Assembly: GCA_028706295.1 (NCBI GenBank)
Contig: JAQWBQ010000034.1
Location: 1 to 35,247, forward strand
DNA from: Bacteroidales bacterium
GTDB taxonomy: Bacteria > Bacteroidota > Bacteroidia > Bacteroidales > FEN-979
Reading direction: 5' to 3'
Length of the DNA: 35,247 nt
Made by a program: the position numbers and the translations under genes. The notes beneath the pieces were generated by a model. It did not search any database and was not told where the DNA came from. It saw nothing but the letters and a program-made list of their open reading frames with translations. Positions 1-8,184 of the stretch are shown here, one piece after another (positions within the stretch are counted from its first letter, which is position 1; the number at the start of each line of letters is the position of its first letter).

Positions 1-170
1 CCAGACTCATTCACGGGCTTATAGCACCAAAGAAACTGTGGGCATTTTTGCAAAGAACTTGTTATCAAAGCGAAGCTACCTGTTTCTTTCGATTATTGTA
101 AAAGTATTTTGTATAAACTCATTCACTAAATAAATCGGTCAATCAGTCATTCAGTAAATCAATCATTGGT
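1..170. other. Leader region before the dehydrogenase gene
   Basis: No gene is seen here. The stretch is AT-rich. Positions 131-168 hold short imperfect repeats built on CAATCAGT/CATTCAGT just before the start codon at 171. A TATTTTG sequence at 105-111 resembles the Bacteroidota -7 element but is one base short, so no promoter is called with confidence. Confidence 0.5.
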
Positions 171-1268
171 ATGGAAACCACCCTCCGTTTTAAGCGTGCC
201 GATCTGATGGATTTCGTAATCAGGTATATGACGAAACTGGGAGTTCCTGAAGGGGACGCGAAGATCGTCGGAAAAGTGCTGATATGTGCCGACATCCGTG
301 GTGTTGAGTCACACGGACTCCACCGACTGGGATCCTATTACGGAAACCGGATCAGTAAAGGTTGGATCGACCCCCTGACCCCATATAAAATAATCAATGA
401 AACTTCCTCCACTGCCCTGATCGATGGCGGTAACGGATGCGGACAGGTTGTTTCGCACCGGGCCATGAACATTGCGATTGAAAAGGCGCGAACAGCGGGT
501 ATTTCCGCTGTTACGGTCAGAAACAGCAACCACTATGGCATAGCAGGTTATTACGCCATGATGGCGATGCGTCAGAACATGATCGGCATTTCCCTGACCA
601 ACTCGCAACCGTTGGTGGCACCGACTTATGGCCGGACCGCTGTGCTGGGAACCAACCCGATCGCCGTGGCGGCGCCATCCGACAAAACCTATCCCTATCT
701 CCTCGATATGGCTACCAGCGCCGTGGCCTACGGGAAAATCCAGGTCTATGAAAAAAAGCATGAGCATATTCCGATCGGATGGGGGATCGACGAAGCCGGA
801 CAGGTGACCAACGAACCTTCCCGGATCCGGCCTGGCGGGCACGGCGCCCTGTTGCCCCTGGGTGGTATGGATATCACAGCGGGTTACAAAGGCTACGGAC
901 TGGCGATGCTCGTTGAAATTCTTTGCTCAACTTTGTCGGGCGGAAATTTCCTTACTCAGGTTGGCGGCCCGGGTAAACCGGAACCCACCGGAGTTTCACA
1001 CTTTTTCATGGCCATCAATATCGAAACCTTCCGCCCGGTCATCGACTTCAAAAAACAGATGGATGAAATGATCACCTTGCTCAAACAATCGCCCCTGGCC
1101 GTGGGTCGCGACGAAATCCTCGTTGCCGGAGAAAAAGAATTCCAGTATGCCGAATTCAACGAAAAACACGGCGTTCCGCTCATTCACCCCATCGTCGAAG
1201 ACCTTATCAGGGAAGGCGAAAAAGCCGGTGTCCCCTTTGATTGTAAACCGGTCGTTGAGCCGGCATGA
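171..1268 (+). CDS. Ldh2-family malate/lactate dehydrogenase
   Basis: This 365-residue cytoplasmic protein belongs to the Ldh2/malate dehydrogenase type 2 family, NAD(P)-dependent 2-hydroxyacid oxidoreductases that do not use a classical Rossmann fold. Family signatures visible are RGVESHGLHRL (residues 43-53), NSNHYG with a His at 121, LDMATSAVAYGKI (178-190) and KGYGLAM (240-246). Length matches the family. The ATG at 171 is a good N-terminus because family similarity begins almost at once. The substrate (malate, lactate, ureidoglycolate or another hydroxyacid) cannot be told from sequence alone. It appears to be a single-gene unit: 220 bp of repeat-rich DNA separate it from the next gene. 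Confidence 0.9.
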   Translation: METTLRFKRADLMDFVIRYMTKLGVPEGDAKIVGKVLICADIRGVESHGLHRLGSYYGNRISKGWIDPLTPYKIINETSSTALIDGGNGCGQVVSHRAMNIAIEKARTAGISAVTVRNSNHYGIAGYYAMMAMRQNMIGISLTNSQPLVAPTYGRTAVLGTNPIAVAAPSDKTYPYLLDMATSAVAYGKIQVYEKKHEHIPIGWGIDEAGQVTNEPSRIRPGGHGALLPLGGMDITAGYKGYGLAMLVEILCSTLSGGNFLTQVGGPGKPEPTGVSHFFMAINIETFRPVIDFKKQMDEMITLLKQSPLAVGRDEILVAGEKEFQYAEFNEKHGVPLIHPIVEDLIREGEKAGVPFDCKPVVEPA

Positions 1269-1290
1269 GGTATGAAATTCAAAATAGGGA

Positions 1291-1354
1291 ATAGCGATTA
1301 GTTAATAGCGATTAGGGAAAATTTCGTTTTCCATTTTCCATTTTCCATTTTCCA
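1291..1354. repeat. Short intergenic tandem repeats
   Basis: Two copies of ATAGCGATTAG lie at 1291-1301 and 1305-1315 (14-bp period). They are followed by four perfect copies of the 7-mer TTTTCCA at 1327-1354. The first motif recurs, with variants, in the gap at 7238-7523. The function is unknown. The repeats fill the space between the dehydrogenase gene and the operator of the next operon. Confidence 0.85.
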
Positions 1355-1425
1355 TTGTCCCTCCTTTCTATCAACCCCCTAAAACAATCGGTGAAATGCC
1401 CCGATTCTTCGGTATAAAATTAAAC

Positions 1426-1453
1426 ATTTAGTTGACAAACTAAATATTTAGTT
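1426..1453. promoter_or_regulatory. Palindromic operator, likely BlaI-type
   Basis: ATTTAGTT (1426-1433), spacer GACA, then AACTAAAT (1438-1445) form a perfect inverted repeat. A third half-site, ATTTAGTT (1446-1453), follows directly, so the last two also form a perfect 16-bp palindrome. The site covers the -33 box and most of the spacer of the promoter at 1432-1462. The operon encodes a BlaI-family repressor at 2813, and BlaI/MecI repressors bind such dyads as dimers, so autorepression is the likely meaning. The assignment of repressor to site is an inference. Confidence 0.7.
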
Positions 1454-1462
1454 ATATCTTTG
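1432..1462 (+). promoter_or_regulatory. Promoter of the TPR-blaI-M56 operon
   Basis: TTG at 1432-1434, 20 nt, then TATCTTTG at 1455-1462 matches the Bacteroidota consensus (TTTG/TAnnTTTG). The start codon at 1489 lies 27 nt past the -7 box, giving a leader of about 20 nt with no Shine-Dalgarno sequence. Confidence 0.75.
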
Positions 1463-1488
1463 TCTCGTCGTACAACATCACACATTTC

Positions 1489-2832
1489 ATGAGACTGTTC
1501 CATCGAAATAATGCACCGTGTTTGTGTCTTATAATAATGTTGCAGATTTGCCTGGCACCTGGTCAAGGTGTTTATGGCCAACAGCGGGAAGCATTCATTG
1601 AAGTAAAACTTTTGATGGAAAACTTCCGTTTCGATGAAGCCATTCTTCGCATCGATCGCATTCTGGCATCCGATACATCAAACATTGAATTGTGGATGCT
1701 CAGGAGCAAGGCGCTCTCTGCACGCTATCAGTTCCTGGAAGCCAATGATGCCCTGGCCAGGGTGGTGAGATCCGATTCTGCTAATATTCAGGCCTGGTAC
1801 GAGATGTTTAACAATTACCGTCAGCTTGGTAATAAAGAAATGGCGGTATTTAGTTGTAAAAGGATCATGGCGCTGCGACCGGAGAACCGGTATTTCCCAT
1901 TACAACTGGCCAATTTTTATTACAACCATGAGGATTATGAAAGCGCCCTGGAAACGATGACACCGTTATGGCGGGCGGATACTCAGAATGTTTATGTCAA
2001 CCGGCAGATCGGTAACTGTTATAATGAATTAAAGATGGCTGATTCCGCTATTCTATATTATACCAGAGCCCTGACCCTCTATCCGGACGATGCGGTGACT
2101 GTATCCCGACTGATCAACCTGTACCTTAAAAAGAAAGAGTTCCCGGTTGCACTCATGCTGGCTTCAGCCTATCTCAACAAAGACTCCCTGAATTCGGGGA
2201 TACTGAAGTTGGCCGGATATTGTCATTATCTGATGAAGGATTACAAAACTGCTGAAAACTACTTCCTGAAAAGCGTGGAAGCAGGTGATGATTCCCGTTT
2301 CGTGATGAAATACCTGGGCCTGTGTTATTATAAGACCGAAAACTACGCCCTCGCAGAGCCAAGATTCAGAAAGGCCTTCAGCATGGACACAACAGATGCG
2401 GAGGTGTGCTTTTATTGCGGTGTCTCGGCAGGCCGCACGATGCTCCTCGATTCCGGGTTGACCATGTTGAAGAAGACCCTGACCCTGTTACTCCCATCCG
2501 AAAGTTTTCTTGCCACCCTTTACATGGAACTCGCTTCCATATATAATTCGATGGACCGGTCTGATACCGCCTTATCCCTGCTGATCAAGGCACGTGAAAC
2601 CAATCCTTCCAATCCCGATATTCTCTTCAAGATTGCCTATCAGTATGATTACTACCTTCAGGCCCCGGATAAAGCGTTGCCCTGGTACCTGGATTTTTTA
2701 CAGGCTGCTCCTGAACCTGCCGAACCACAGGTAATGACTGCACAACATATCTCGAAGTCAGATTATGCCAAAAAACGAATTCCACAGATATCCATAAATA
2801 AAACCCGTCGCCATGAAACACCGGTCAAATAA
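1489..2832 (+). CDS. Exported tetratricopeptide repeat protein
   Basis: This 447-residue protein begins with a signal peptide (a hydrophobic stretch around residues 11-25, then GVYGQQ) and continues with TPR-like helical pairs over most of its length. Typical TPR spacing of small, aromatic and Pro residues is visible, for example YYTRALTLYPDD and ALSLLIKARETNPSNPDI. TPR arrays bind other proteins; no enzyme motif is seen. It probably sits in the periplasm or at the outer membrane. It is the first gene of an operon and overlaps the repressor gene behind it by 20 nt, so the two are likely translationally coupled and co-regulated by the operator at 1426-1453. The partner protein is unknown. Confidence 0.85.
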   Translation: MRLFHRNNAPCLCLIIMLQICLAPGQGVYGQQREAFIEVKLLMENFRFDEAILRIDRILASDTSNIELWMLRSKALSARYQFLEANDALARVVRSDSANIQAWYEMFNNYRQLGNKEMAVFSCKRIMALRPENRYFPLQLANFYYNHEDYESALETMTPLWRADTQNVYVNRQIGNCYNELKMADSAILYYTRALTLYPDDAVTVSRLINLYLKKKEFPVALMLASAYLNKDSLNSGILKLAGYCHYLMKDYKTAENYFLKSVEAGDDSRFVMKYLGLCYYKTENYALAEPRFRKAFSMDTTDAEVCFYCGVSAGRTMLLDSGLTMLKKTLTLLLPSESFLATLYMELASIYNSMDRSDTALSLLIKARETNPSNPDILFKIAYQYDYYLQAPDKALPWYLDFLQAAPEPAEPQVMTAQHISKSDYAKKRIPQISINKTRRHETPVK

Positions 2833-3220
2833 AATCCGCGAACTTACCCGTGCAGAAGAGCAGGTAATGCAAGCGCTCTGGGAGGTCGGAAAAGGAATGG
2901 TTCATGATATCCTGCAAAGATTCCCGGAACCGAAACCGGCCTACAACACCGTTTCAACTATTGTCAGAATTCTGGAGCAGAAGGGATTCGTCGACCATAA
3001 AGCTTACGGCCGGACTCATGAATACTTTCCTCTGATCTCCCGCAATGATTACAAACGAAACTATCTCGGGAATCTGCTCGAGAACTACTTCGAAAATTCG
3101 TTCAAATCACTCGCCTCCTTTTTTGCCCGGGAAGAAAAACCCTCCCTTCGCGAACTGGAAGAGATCAGACAGCTTATCAATCAGGAAATCGACCACCAAA
3201 AAAAGCAAAGCCATGAATGA
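2813..3220 (+). CDS. blaI: BlaI/MecI-family transcriptional repressor
   Basis: This 135-residue winged-helix protein starts with the family signature LTRAEEQVMQALWEVGKGMVHDI, then the recognition-helix region (KPAYNTVSTIVRILEQKGFV) and a C-terminal dimerisation part (residues about 75-125). BlaI repressors are inactivated by cleavage triggered by a partner membrane metalloprotease, and that partner is encoded next (overlap 8 nt, start at 3213). It probably controls its own operon through the palindrome at 1426-1453. Despite the family name, no beta-lactamase gene is nearby, so the controlled trait may be envelope stress rather than antibiotic resistance. Confidence 0.92.
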   Translation: MKHRSNKIRELTRAEEQVMQALWEVGKGMVHDILQRFPEPKPAYNTVSTIVRILEQKGFVDHKAYGRTHEYFPLISRNDYKRNYLGNLLENYFENSFKSLASFFAREEKPSLRELEEIRQLINQEIDHQKKQSHE

Positions 3221-4568
3221 CCTGATGATCCACCTTCTGAAATCGTCGTGCTGCATGGCAGCGCTGTTTTTGTTTTACCTCCTGTTTCTTCGCAGGGAGA
3301 CCTTTTTCCAGATAAACCGGTTTTTCTTGCTCTCCATTCCCCTGGTATCATTGCTGATCCCGTTCATTCCGGCTTTCTCGCCTGCATCCCCGTCAGCCAT
3401 TGTTTTTCAGGCCATGCTCGATCCGGTGTTGATCATGCCGGAATCGGTACAACAATCCGGAGATCCCGTTTTGTCGGTCACCACACTGGTGATGTTCCTG
3501 ATCGGCGCCGGAACTTGTTTCATGATGCTCCGGCTGACCTTTCAGATCGTCCATCTGTTTGTCATGGCTGCAAAAGGTGACCGGGAACTTACCAACAACA
3601 TCCCGATCACCCGGATTCCGGGGAATGCGGGTCCCTTCTCCTTTTTCAATATGATTTTTGTACCGCGGTCGGTGACAGACCCGGGTACGATTCAAACCAT
3701 CCTGCTTCATGAACAAGTCCATATCCGTCAGCGACATTCAGCTGATCTGATCCTTACTGAATTGTGGACGGCGCTCTTCTGGTTCAACCCGTTCATCTGG
3801 CTGATTCGCCGTGAAATAAAAACCATTCACGAGTACCTGGCTGATCAGGGAGTGATCCGGAATGGAATACCCGTAAACGGATACCGCGAGCTGATCGTTA
3901 CTGAATCAACCGGAATAAAAGACTATCTGATTGTTAATGCATTCAATGTTTCACCCTTAAAAAAACGACTTATTATGATGACAAAAAAAGTTTCTTCACC
4001 CTGGGCAACCGGAAAAGTCGCCCTGGTGATCCCCCTGATCGCCGTGCTGGTTTTATTGTTTTCGGCCGTCACCGAAAGCACTGCAGCCCCCCAGGACAAA
4101 AACAAGAAAGTTGTAAAATCGGAAAATCCTTCCACACCGCTGCCTCCCGATGCCCCGCCGCCTCCGCCGCCTCCTTCCAAAGACCCAAAGGATACGCCGG
4201 ATGTGATGCCTAAATACCCGGGCGGAGAAGAAGCGATGATAGATTTCTTGGTTAAAAACATTAAATATCCGGAGAAGGCAATGAAAGACTCTGTTCAGGG
4301 TAAAGTCTTTGTTCAGTTTAAGGTCGACAAAGACGGATCCATTAAGGATATTAAACTTCTCCGCGGCATCGGGTATGGGTGCGATGAAGAAGCAGTCAGA
4401 GTTATAAAGATGATGCCCAAATGGGAACCTGCCCTGAAAGACGGCAAACCGGTGCAGGCTGAAATGGCCCTCCCGATAAAATTTAAACTCTCCTGCAAAA
4501 AAACGGATGAGGGGAAGAACAAGAAATATTTGGCTCCGATTCCGGATTCAAAGAAAGAGAAAAAATAA
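3213..4568 (+). CDS. BlaR1-like M56 protease with TonB C-terminal domain
   Basis: The start chosen is ATG 3213, which overlaps the blaI stop by 8 nt and gives 451 residues. Longer in-frame starts fall inside blaI. The N-terminal half holds several membrane segments and the M56 zinc protease site: HEQVH at residues 166-170, NPF near 192 and HEYLAD near 206 with the third ligand Glu. A proline-rich linker with a run of seven Pro (about residues 306-322) leads to a TonB-like C-terminal domain (about 330-430: YPGG, KYPEKA, GKVFVQFKVDKDGS). Classical BlaR1 carries a penicillin-binding sensor there instead. By family analogy it senses an envelope signal and triggers loss of BlaI repression; the signal is unknown. 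Its stop is one base from the stop of the convergent hydrolase gene. Confidence 0.9.
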   Translation: MNDLMIHLLKSSCCMAALFLFYLLFLRRETFFQINRFFLLSIPLVSLLIPFIPAFSPASPSAIVFQAMLDPVLIMPESVQQSGDPVLSVTTLVMFLIGAGTCFMMLRLTFQIVHLFVMAAKGDRELTNNIPITRIPGNAGPFSFFNMIFVPRSVTDPGTIQTILLHEQVHIRQRHSADLILTELWTALFWFNPFIWLIRREIKTIHEYLADQGVIRNGIPVNGYRELIVTESTGIKDYLIVNAFNVSPLKKRLIMMTKKVSSPWATGKVALVIPLIAVLVLLFSAVTESTAAPQDKNKKVVKSENPSTPLPPDAPPPPPPPSKDPKDTPDVMPKYPGGEEAMIDFLVKNIKYPEKAMKDSVQGKVFVQFKVDKDGSIKDIKLLRGIGYGCDEEAVRVIKMMPKWEPALKDGKPVQAEMALPIKFKLSCKKTDEGKNKKYLAPIPDSKKEKK

Positions 4569-4569
4569 A

Positions 4570-5514
4570 CTAACGGTGCCGGCTTAAAAAGCTCAGCAGA
4601 ATTCCGTTGAACACATCAGGGTGGGTCTCCATGGGATCATGGCCCGCCCTGTTTATGATGATCAGCTCAGAATGCGGAACATGTTTGGCAAACCGTTTCC
4701 CGTTCCGCAGATAAATGGTCCGGTCCTTATTGCCCCAAACAATCAGGACCGGAACCGTTTTTAGGCTGTCAACATGCAAGGGCACAACCTCTTTCGCGTT
4801 AGCCCAGACATTCAGCACACAACCGGCGGTTCCTTCCTTAAGTAATGGAGTCAGATAATTCATCACCACCGTTGAATCGGGATTGTAGCGGTAGTTCTTT
4901 TTAAATCCCTTCCGAACGGAATTGTAAGTAATCAGGTTTTTTTCCATGTATCCGACCATGATCTGATTGTAGGTTTTTTGCCGGGCGAGGATGGTGAACT
5001 GCGATTCCATATTGGTGTTTTTCAGGAATACCATTGCATCGACCAGGGTGAGTGATCGGGTAGAACGGGGTCGGAGCAGCGCCATGGCCTCAGCGGTACC
5101 TCCGCCCATCGAATGGCCGCAAAGGTGCCAGCGCGTGGTATCCGGTCCGTCAATGGAATCGAGCATCCGCCAGAGCAACATGCCTCTGTTACTTTGCGAC
5201 TGGTTGAAGGTGAGCGATCGCCCGGAATAACCAAATGGAGGAAGGTCGACCGCGATGACTTTGTACCCGTCAGCAGCCAGCGCTTCCACGTTCATCCGCC
5301 ACGAATAGGTCGATCCGATAAAACCATGGATCAGCAATATCTTTCCCTTGGGATGACGGAGGGTTCCGTTCCAGTCGCGGTAATGCACGAGTATGGAGTC
5401 GATGGTCATGAAATGGCTGTTGAGGTAAGGCATTTCAGGCTCCTGTGACTTCAGCGTCCAGGGAAACAGGGTCAGACTTGTCAGAAAGAGGATCAGGGAT
5501 CGGAAATGAGACAT
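4570..5514 (-). CDS. Secreted alpha/beta hydrolase
   Basis: This protein has 314 residues from the ATG at 5514. A longer reading from a TTG at 5559 is less likely because a signal peptide begins right at this ATG (MSHFRSLILFLTSLTLF). The alpha/beta-hydrolase fold shows the oxyanion region LIHGFIGSTYSW, the nucleophile elbow GHSMGGG with Ser135, the acid Asp264 in GNKDRT and His292 in RAGHDPME. It is probably a periplasmic or secreted esterase, lipase or related hydrolase; the substrate cannot be read from the sequence. It is transcribed divergently from the S41 protease gene and converges on the M56 gene with a single base between the stop codons. Confidence 0.87.
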   Translation of the reverse strand: MSHFRSLILFLTSLTLFPWTLKSQEPEMPYLNSHFMTIDSILVHYRDWNGTLRHPKGKILLIHGFIGSTYSWRMNVEALAADGYKVIAVDLPPFGYSGRSLTFNQSQSNRGMLLWRMLDSIDGPDTTRWHLCGHSMGGGTAEAMALLRPRSTRSLTLVDAMVFLKNTNMESQFTILARQKTYNQIMVGYMEKNLITYNSVRKGFKKNYRYNPDSTVVMNYLTPLLKEGTAGCVLNVWANAKEVVPLHVDSLKTVPVLIVWGNKDRTIYLRNGKRFAKHVPHSELIIINRAGHDPMETHPDVFNGILLSFLSRHR

Positions 5515-5528
5515 GTGCGTGTTTTTTA

Positions 5529-5560
5529 CAAAAGTCGGAAATTTCGGGGAGAATAGCAAA
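5529..5560 (-). promoter_or_regulatory. Likely promoter of the hydrolase gene
   Basis: Read on the - strand, TTTG (5560-5557), 20 nt, then GACTTTTG (5536-5529) fits the Bacteroidota promoter except for one base of the -7 box (GA instead of TA). The start codon at 5514 follows after 14 nt, implying a very short leader. Confidence 0.45.
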
Positions 5561-5616
5561 AGGGTCCTTTTTCGCCCGGTCTGACAATACCCGGGGGCAG
5601 AACCTGATGGTTTGAA

Positions 5617-5647
5617 TTTGTAAACTGGTTGATAATCCGTAATTTTG
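5617..5647 (+). promoter_or_regulatory. Promoter directly before the S41 protease start
   Basis: TTTG at 5617-5620, 19 nt, then TAATTTTG at 5640-5647 is a full match to the Bacteroidota consensus. The ATG at 5652 begins only five bases after the -7 box, so the transcript may be leaderless or nearly so. Confidence 0.65.
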
Positions 5648-5651
5648 TGAA

Positions 5652-7241
5652 ATGGAAAAAAGATACAACCCTTATTTGCCGGTCTGGTTTGCGCTGGTGC
5701 TCATCGGAGGCGTAATCATCGGCATCGTCCTGGCGACACGCAGCGGGAATCTCGGAGCTTTCAGGAGTTCCGGTGATAAAATTCCGCAGGTGCTGAAGTA
5801 TGTCGAAGATAACTATGTGGATACCGTTTCGGGCAAGGCGTTAGAGGAAAAGGCCATCAGCGGACTGCTTGAAAAGCTGGATCCCCACTCGGTCTTCATC
5901 ACCGCTGAGGAGTTCCATGAAGCCAACGATCCCCTGCTGGGCAGTTTTGAAGGGATCGGCGTTCAGTTCAGGATTGAGAACGATACCGTTACCGTGATCA
6001 TCCCGGTAGCCGGTGGTCCTTCGGAGAAACTTGGGATCCGGGCCGGCGACCGTATTGTTAAGGTCGATGGTCAGAACATTGCCGGAATCCGGATCACTAC
6101 CAACGATGTGATGCGCAAACTGAAGGGCCCCAAGGGAACTCAGGTGGAGGTCTCCATTTTCCGCAGGGGTGTCAGGGAGTTACTCGATTTTGTCATTACC
6201 CGCGATGTGATCCCTACTTACAGCCTCGACATTGCCTATATGGCAGCCCCGGGGATCGGGTATATCCGTTTAAATAACTTTTCGGCCACCACTGCCGAAG
6301 AGGTCCACAATGCCCTTCAATCGCTTAAAGAGAGCGGGATGAAGAAATTGATTCTCGACCTGCGGGGGAATGGCGGGGGATACCTGCAGGCAGCAGTGAA
6401 CGTATCGGACGAATTCCTTCCGAAAAGCAAGCTGATCGTTTATACCCAGGGAATGCACCATCCCCGCGAAGTTTTCAATGCAACGGCCGACGGGATCTTC
6501 GAACAGGGCGAACTGCTGGTCCTCGTCGACGAAGGCTCTGCATCGGCATCCGAGATCGTTGCCGGAGCAGTTCAGGACAATGACCGGGGCATCCTCATGG
6601 GCCGACGTACCTATGGCAAAGGACTCGTTCAGGAACAACTCGATTTCAAAGACGGCAGCGCCCTTCGATTGACGGTAGCCCGCTATTATACGCCGACCGG
6701 CCGGTGCATCCAGAGATCCTATAAAGACGGCATCGAAAATTACAATAACGACTTTTACCTCCGGTTCATGAACGGGGAGCTGGAGCATCCCGATTCCATC
6801 AAATTCCCCGATTCCCTGAAGTACCGTACCCCGAAAGGTAAAATTGTATATGGCGGGGGAGGAATTATGCCCGACATCTACATTCCGGTCGAACGGGACT
6901 CCACCCTGAACTATTACACCCGGTGCATCAACAAAGGTCTTATTTACCAGTTTGCTTTCGACTACACCGACCGGAACCGGAGCCGACTCTCTGAGTTCAA
7001 AAATATCGACCGGTTCGATGAAGGATTCGTTGTGACCGATGCCCTTTACCAGGATTTCGTCCGGTATGCAGAGACCAAAGGCGTGCGCCGCCCCGAAAAA
7101 AATCCCTCAAAATCCGACCGGTATATTAAAACCATGCTGAAAGCCTATATCGGAAGGAATATCCTCGATAATGAGGGATTTTTCCCAATCCTCAATACGA
7201 TCGATCCCGGATTCCTGAAAGCCATAGAAATGCTGAAATAG
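5652..7241 (+). CDS. S41 C-terminal processing protease
   Basis: This 529-residue protein has an N-terminal membrane anchor (residues about 9-28), then a PDZ domain (about 90-180) that binds substrate C-termini, then the S41 protease domain. The catalytic Ser298 sits in GSASASE and Lys323 in YGKG, 25 residues apart as in Prc/CtpA-type tail-specific proteases. The C-terminal 150 residues include repeated DSIKFPDSLKYRTPKGK and a helical tail typical of the Bacteroidota versions. It acts in the periplasm, trimming or degrading envelope proteins. It is a single-gene unit with a strong consensus promoter at its start. A 316-bp repeat-rich gap follows. Confidence 0.93.
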   Translation: MEKRYNPYLPVWFALVLIGGVIIGIVLATRSGNLGAFRSSGDKIPQVLKYVEDNYVDTVSGKALEEKAISGLLEKLDPHSVFITAEEFHEANDPLLGSFEGIGVQFRIENDTVTVIIPVAGGPSEKLGIRAGDRIVKVDGQNIAGIRITTNDVMRKLKGPKGTQVEVSIFRRGVRELLDFVITRDVIPTYSLDIAYMAAPGIGYIRLNNFSATTAEEVHNALQSLKESGMKKLILDLRGNGGGYLQAAVNVSDEFLPKSKLIVYTQGMHHPREVFNATADGIFEQGELLVLVDEGSASASEIVAGAVQDNDRGILMGRRTYGKGLVQEQLDFKDGSALRLTVARYYTPTGRCIQRSYKDGIENYNNDFYLRFMNGELEHPDSIKFPDSLKYRTPKGKIVYGGGGIMPDIYIPVERDSTLNYYTRCINKGLIYQFAFDYTDRNRSRLSEFKNIDRFDEGFVVTDALYQDFVRYAETKGVRRPEKNPSKSDRYIKTMLKAYIGRNILDNEGFFPILNTIDPGFLKAIEMLK

Positions 7242-7557
7242 CGATTCGGGATTAGCGAATAGTGATTAGCGAATAGTGAATAGTGATCAGCGAAAAGAGA
7301 TTTAGAACGATTTTCGCTAACACGCTATTTAAATTTCATGCATTCACTCAAGTCTATATTGGATAATCAGAAATCAGAAGAATTATCTTTGCAGAAGCGT
7401 CACACTTTTTCACGGTAATTGTCTGAGGTTATATGTAAAATATTAATTTTGACATTTGAATTTTGAACTTTAATTTTTGGCTTTTTTCTATTAGCTGATC
7501 CCTAATCGCTGTTCGCTAATTTTTGAATTTATATTAACCCTTTAAAACTCAAGAATT
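7242..7557. other. Intergenic gap with inverted simple repeats
   Basis: No gene is seen. Just after the protease stop (7238-7292) are repeated units of the type ATTAGCGAATAGTG. A perfect inverted repeat, AGCGAAAA (7289-7296) and TTTTCGCT (7311-7318) with a 14-nt loop, could end transcription, although no T-run follows. Near the far end (about 7490-7522) a related unit appears in the opposite orientation. A possible promoter lies at 7359-7391. Confidence 0.7.
7359..7391 (+). promoter_or_regulatory. Possible promoter of the superoxide dismutase gene
   Basis: TTG at 7359-7361 and TATCTTTG at 7384-7391 are separated by 22 nt, slightly longer than at the other promoters here. The -7 box is perfect and is identical to that at 1455-1462. 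It would give a leader of about 160 nt before the ATG at 7558. Confidence 0.4.
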
Positions 7558-8133
7558 ATGATCCACGAATTACCCAAGCTTCCTTATGCACATGATGCAT
7601 TGGAGCCATATATTTCAAAACGCACCATTGAATTTCACTACGGCAAACACCACCAGGCCTATGTAAACAACCTGAACAAACTGATCGTCGGCACCGAATT
7701 CGAAAACGCATCGCTCGACGACATCGTAATGCGGGCCGGCAGCGGTATCTTCAACAATGGCGCCCAGGTATGGAACCATACCTTTTACTGGAACTGTATG
7801 AAGCCACAGGGTGGCGGCGAACCAGGCGGTGCGTTGCATGCAGCCATTGTAAAGGATTTTGGATCTTTTGCCGAGTTCAAAGAAAAATTCTCCACGGCTG
7901 CAGCCACCCTGTTCGGTTCAGGCTGGGCATGGCTTGTTAAGAAAGATGACGGCACCCTGCAGATCGTCCAGGAGAGTAACGCCGGCAACCCGATGAAAAA
8001 CGGAGCCACCCCGCTGCTGACCTGCGATGTGTGGGAACACGCCTATTACCTCGACAAACAGAACGTTCGTCCCGACTATATTGCCGACTTCTGGAAACTC
8101 GTCGACTGGAACGCGGTTGCTGCCAGGCTGTAA
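7558..8133 (+). CDS. sodB: Superoxide dismutase, Fe type
   Basis: This 191-residue cytoplasmic enzyme converts superoxide to oxygen and hydrogen peroxide. The four metal ligands are present: His27 (EFHYGKHH), His74 (VWNHTFYW), Asp157 and His161 (CDVWEHAYY). Gln70 in NNGAQVWNH is the position that marks iron-type enzymes, and the length equals that of Fe-SODs. Manganese or mixed use cannot be excluded, because cambialistic enzymes in this phylum look similar. It stands alone between two noncoding gaps. Confidence 0.96.
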   Translation: MIHELPKLPYAHDALEPYISKRTIEFHYGKHHQAYVNNLNKLIVGTEFENASLDDIVMRAGSGIFNNGAQVWNHTFYWNCMKPQGGGEPGGALHAAIVKDFGSFAEFKEKFSTAAATLFGSGWAWLVKKDDGTLQIVQESNAGNPMKNGATPLLTCDVWEHAYYLDKQNVRPDYIADFWKLVDWNAVAARL

Positions 8134-8160
8134 CTCTTAGTTATCGTTTGTTAAGCAATT

Positions 8161-8184
8161 GACTGATTGACTGATTGACTGATT
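8161..8184. repeat. Three tandem copies of GACTGATT
   Basis: Three perfect 8-bp copies lie at 8161-8168, 8169-8176 and 8177-8184 in the 238-bp gap after the superoxide dismutase gene. A loosely related sequence in the opposite sense is found at 131-168. Nothing else recognisable is in this gap. Confidence 0.85.

Noticed and set aside
3045-3212. N-terminal extension of the M56 protease upstream of ATG 3213
   Set aside because: It lies wholly inside blaI in another frame, and the membrane-protein character begins only at 3213.
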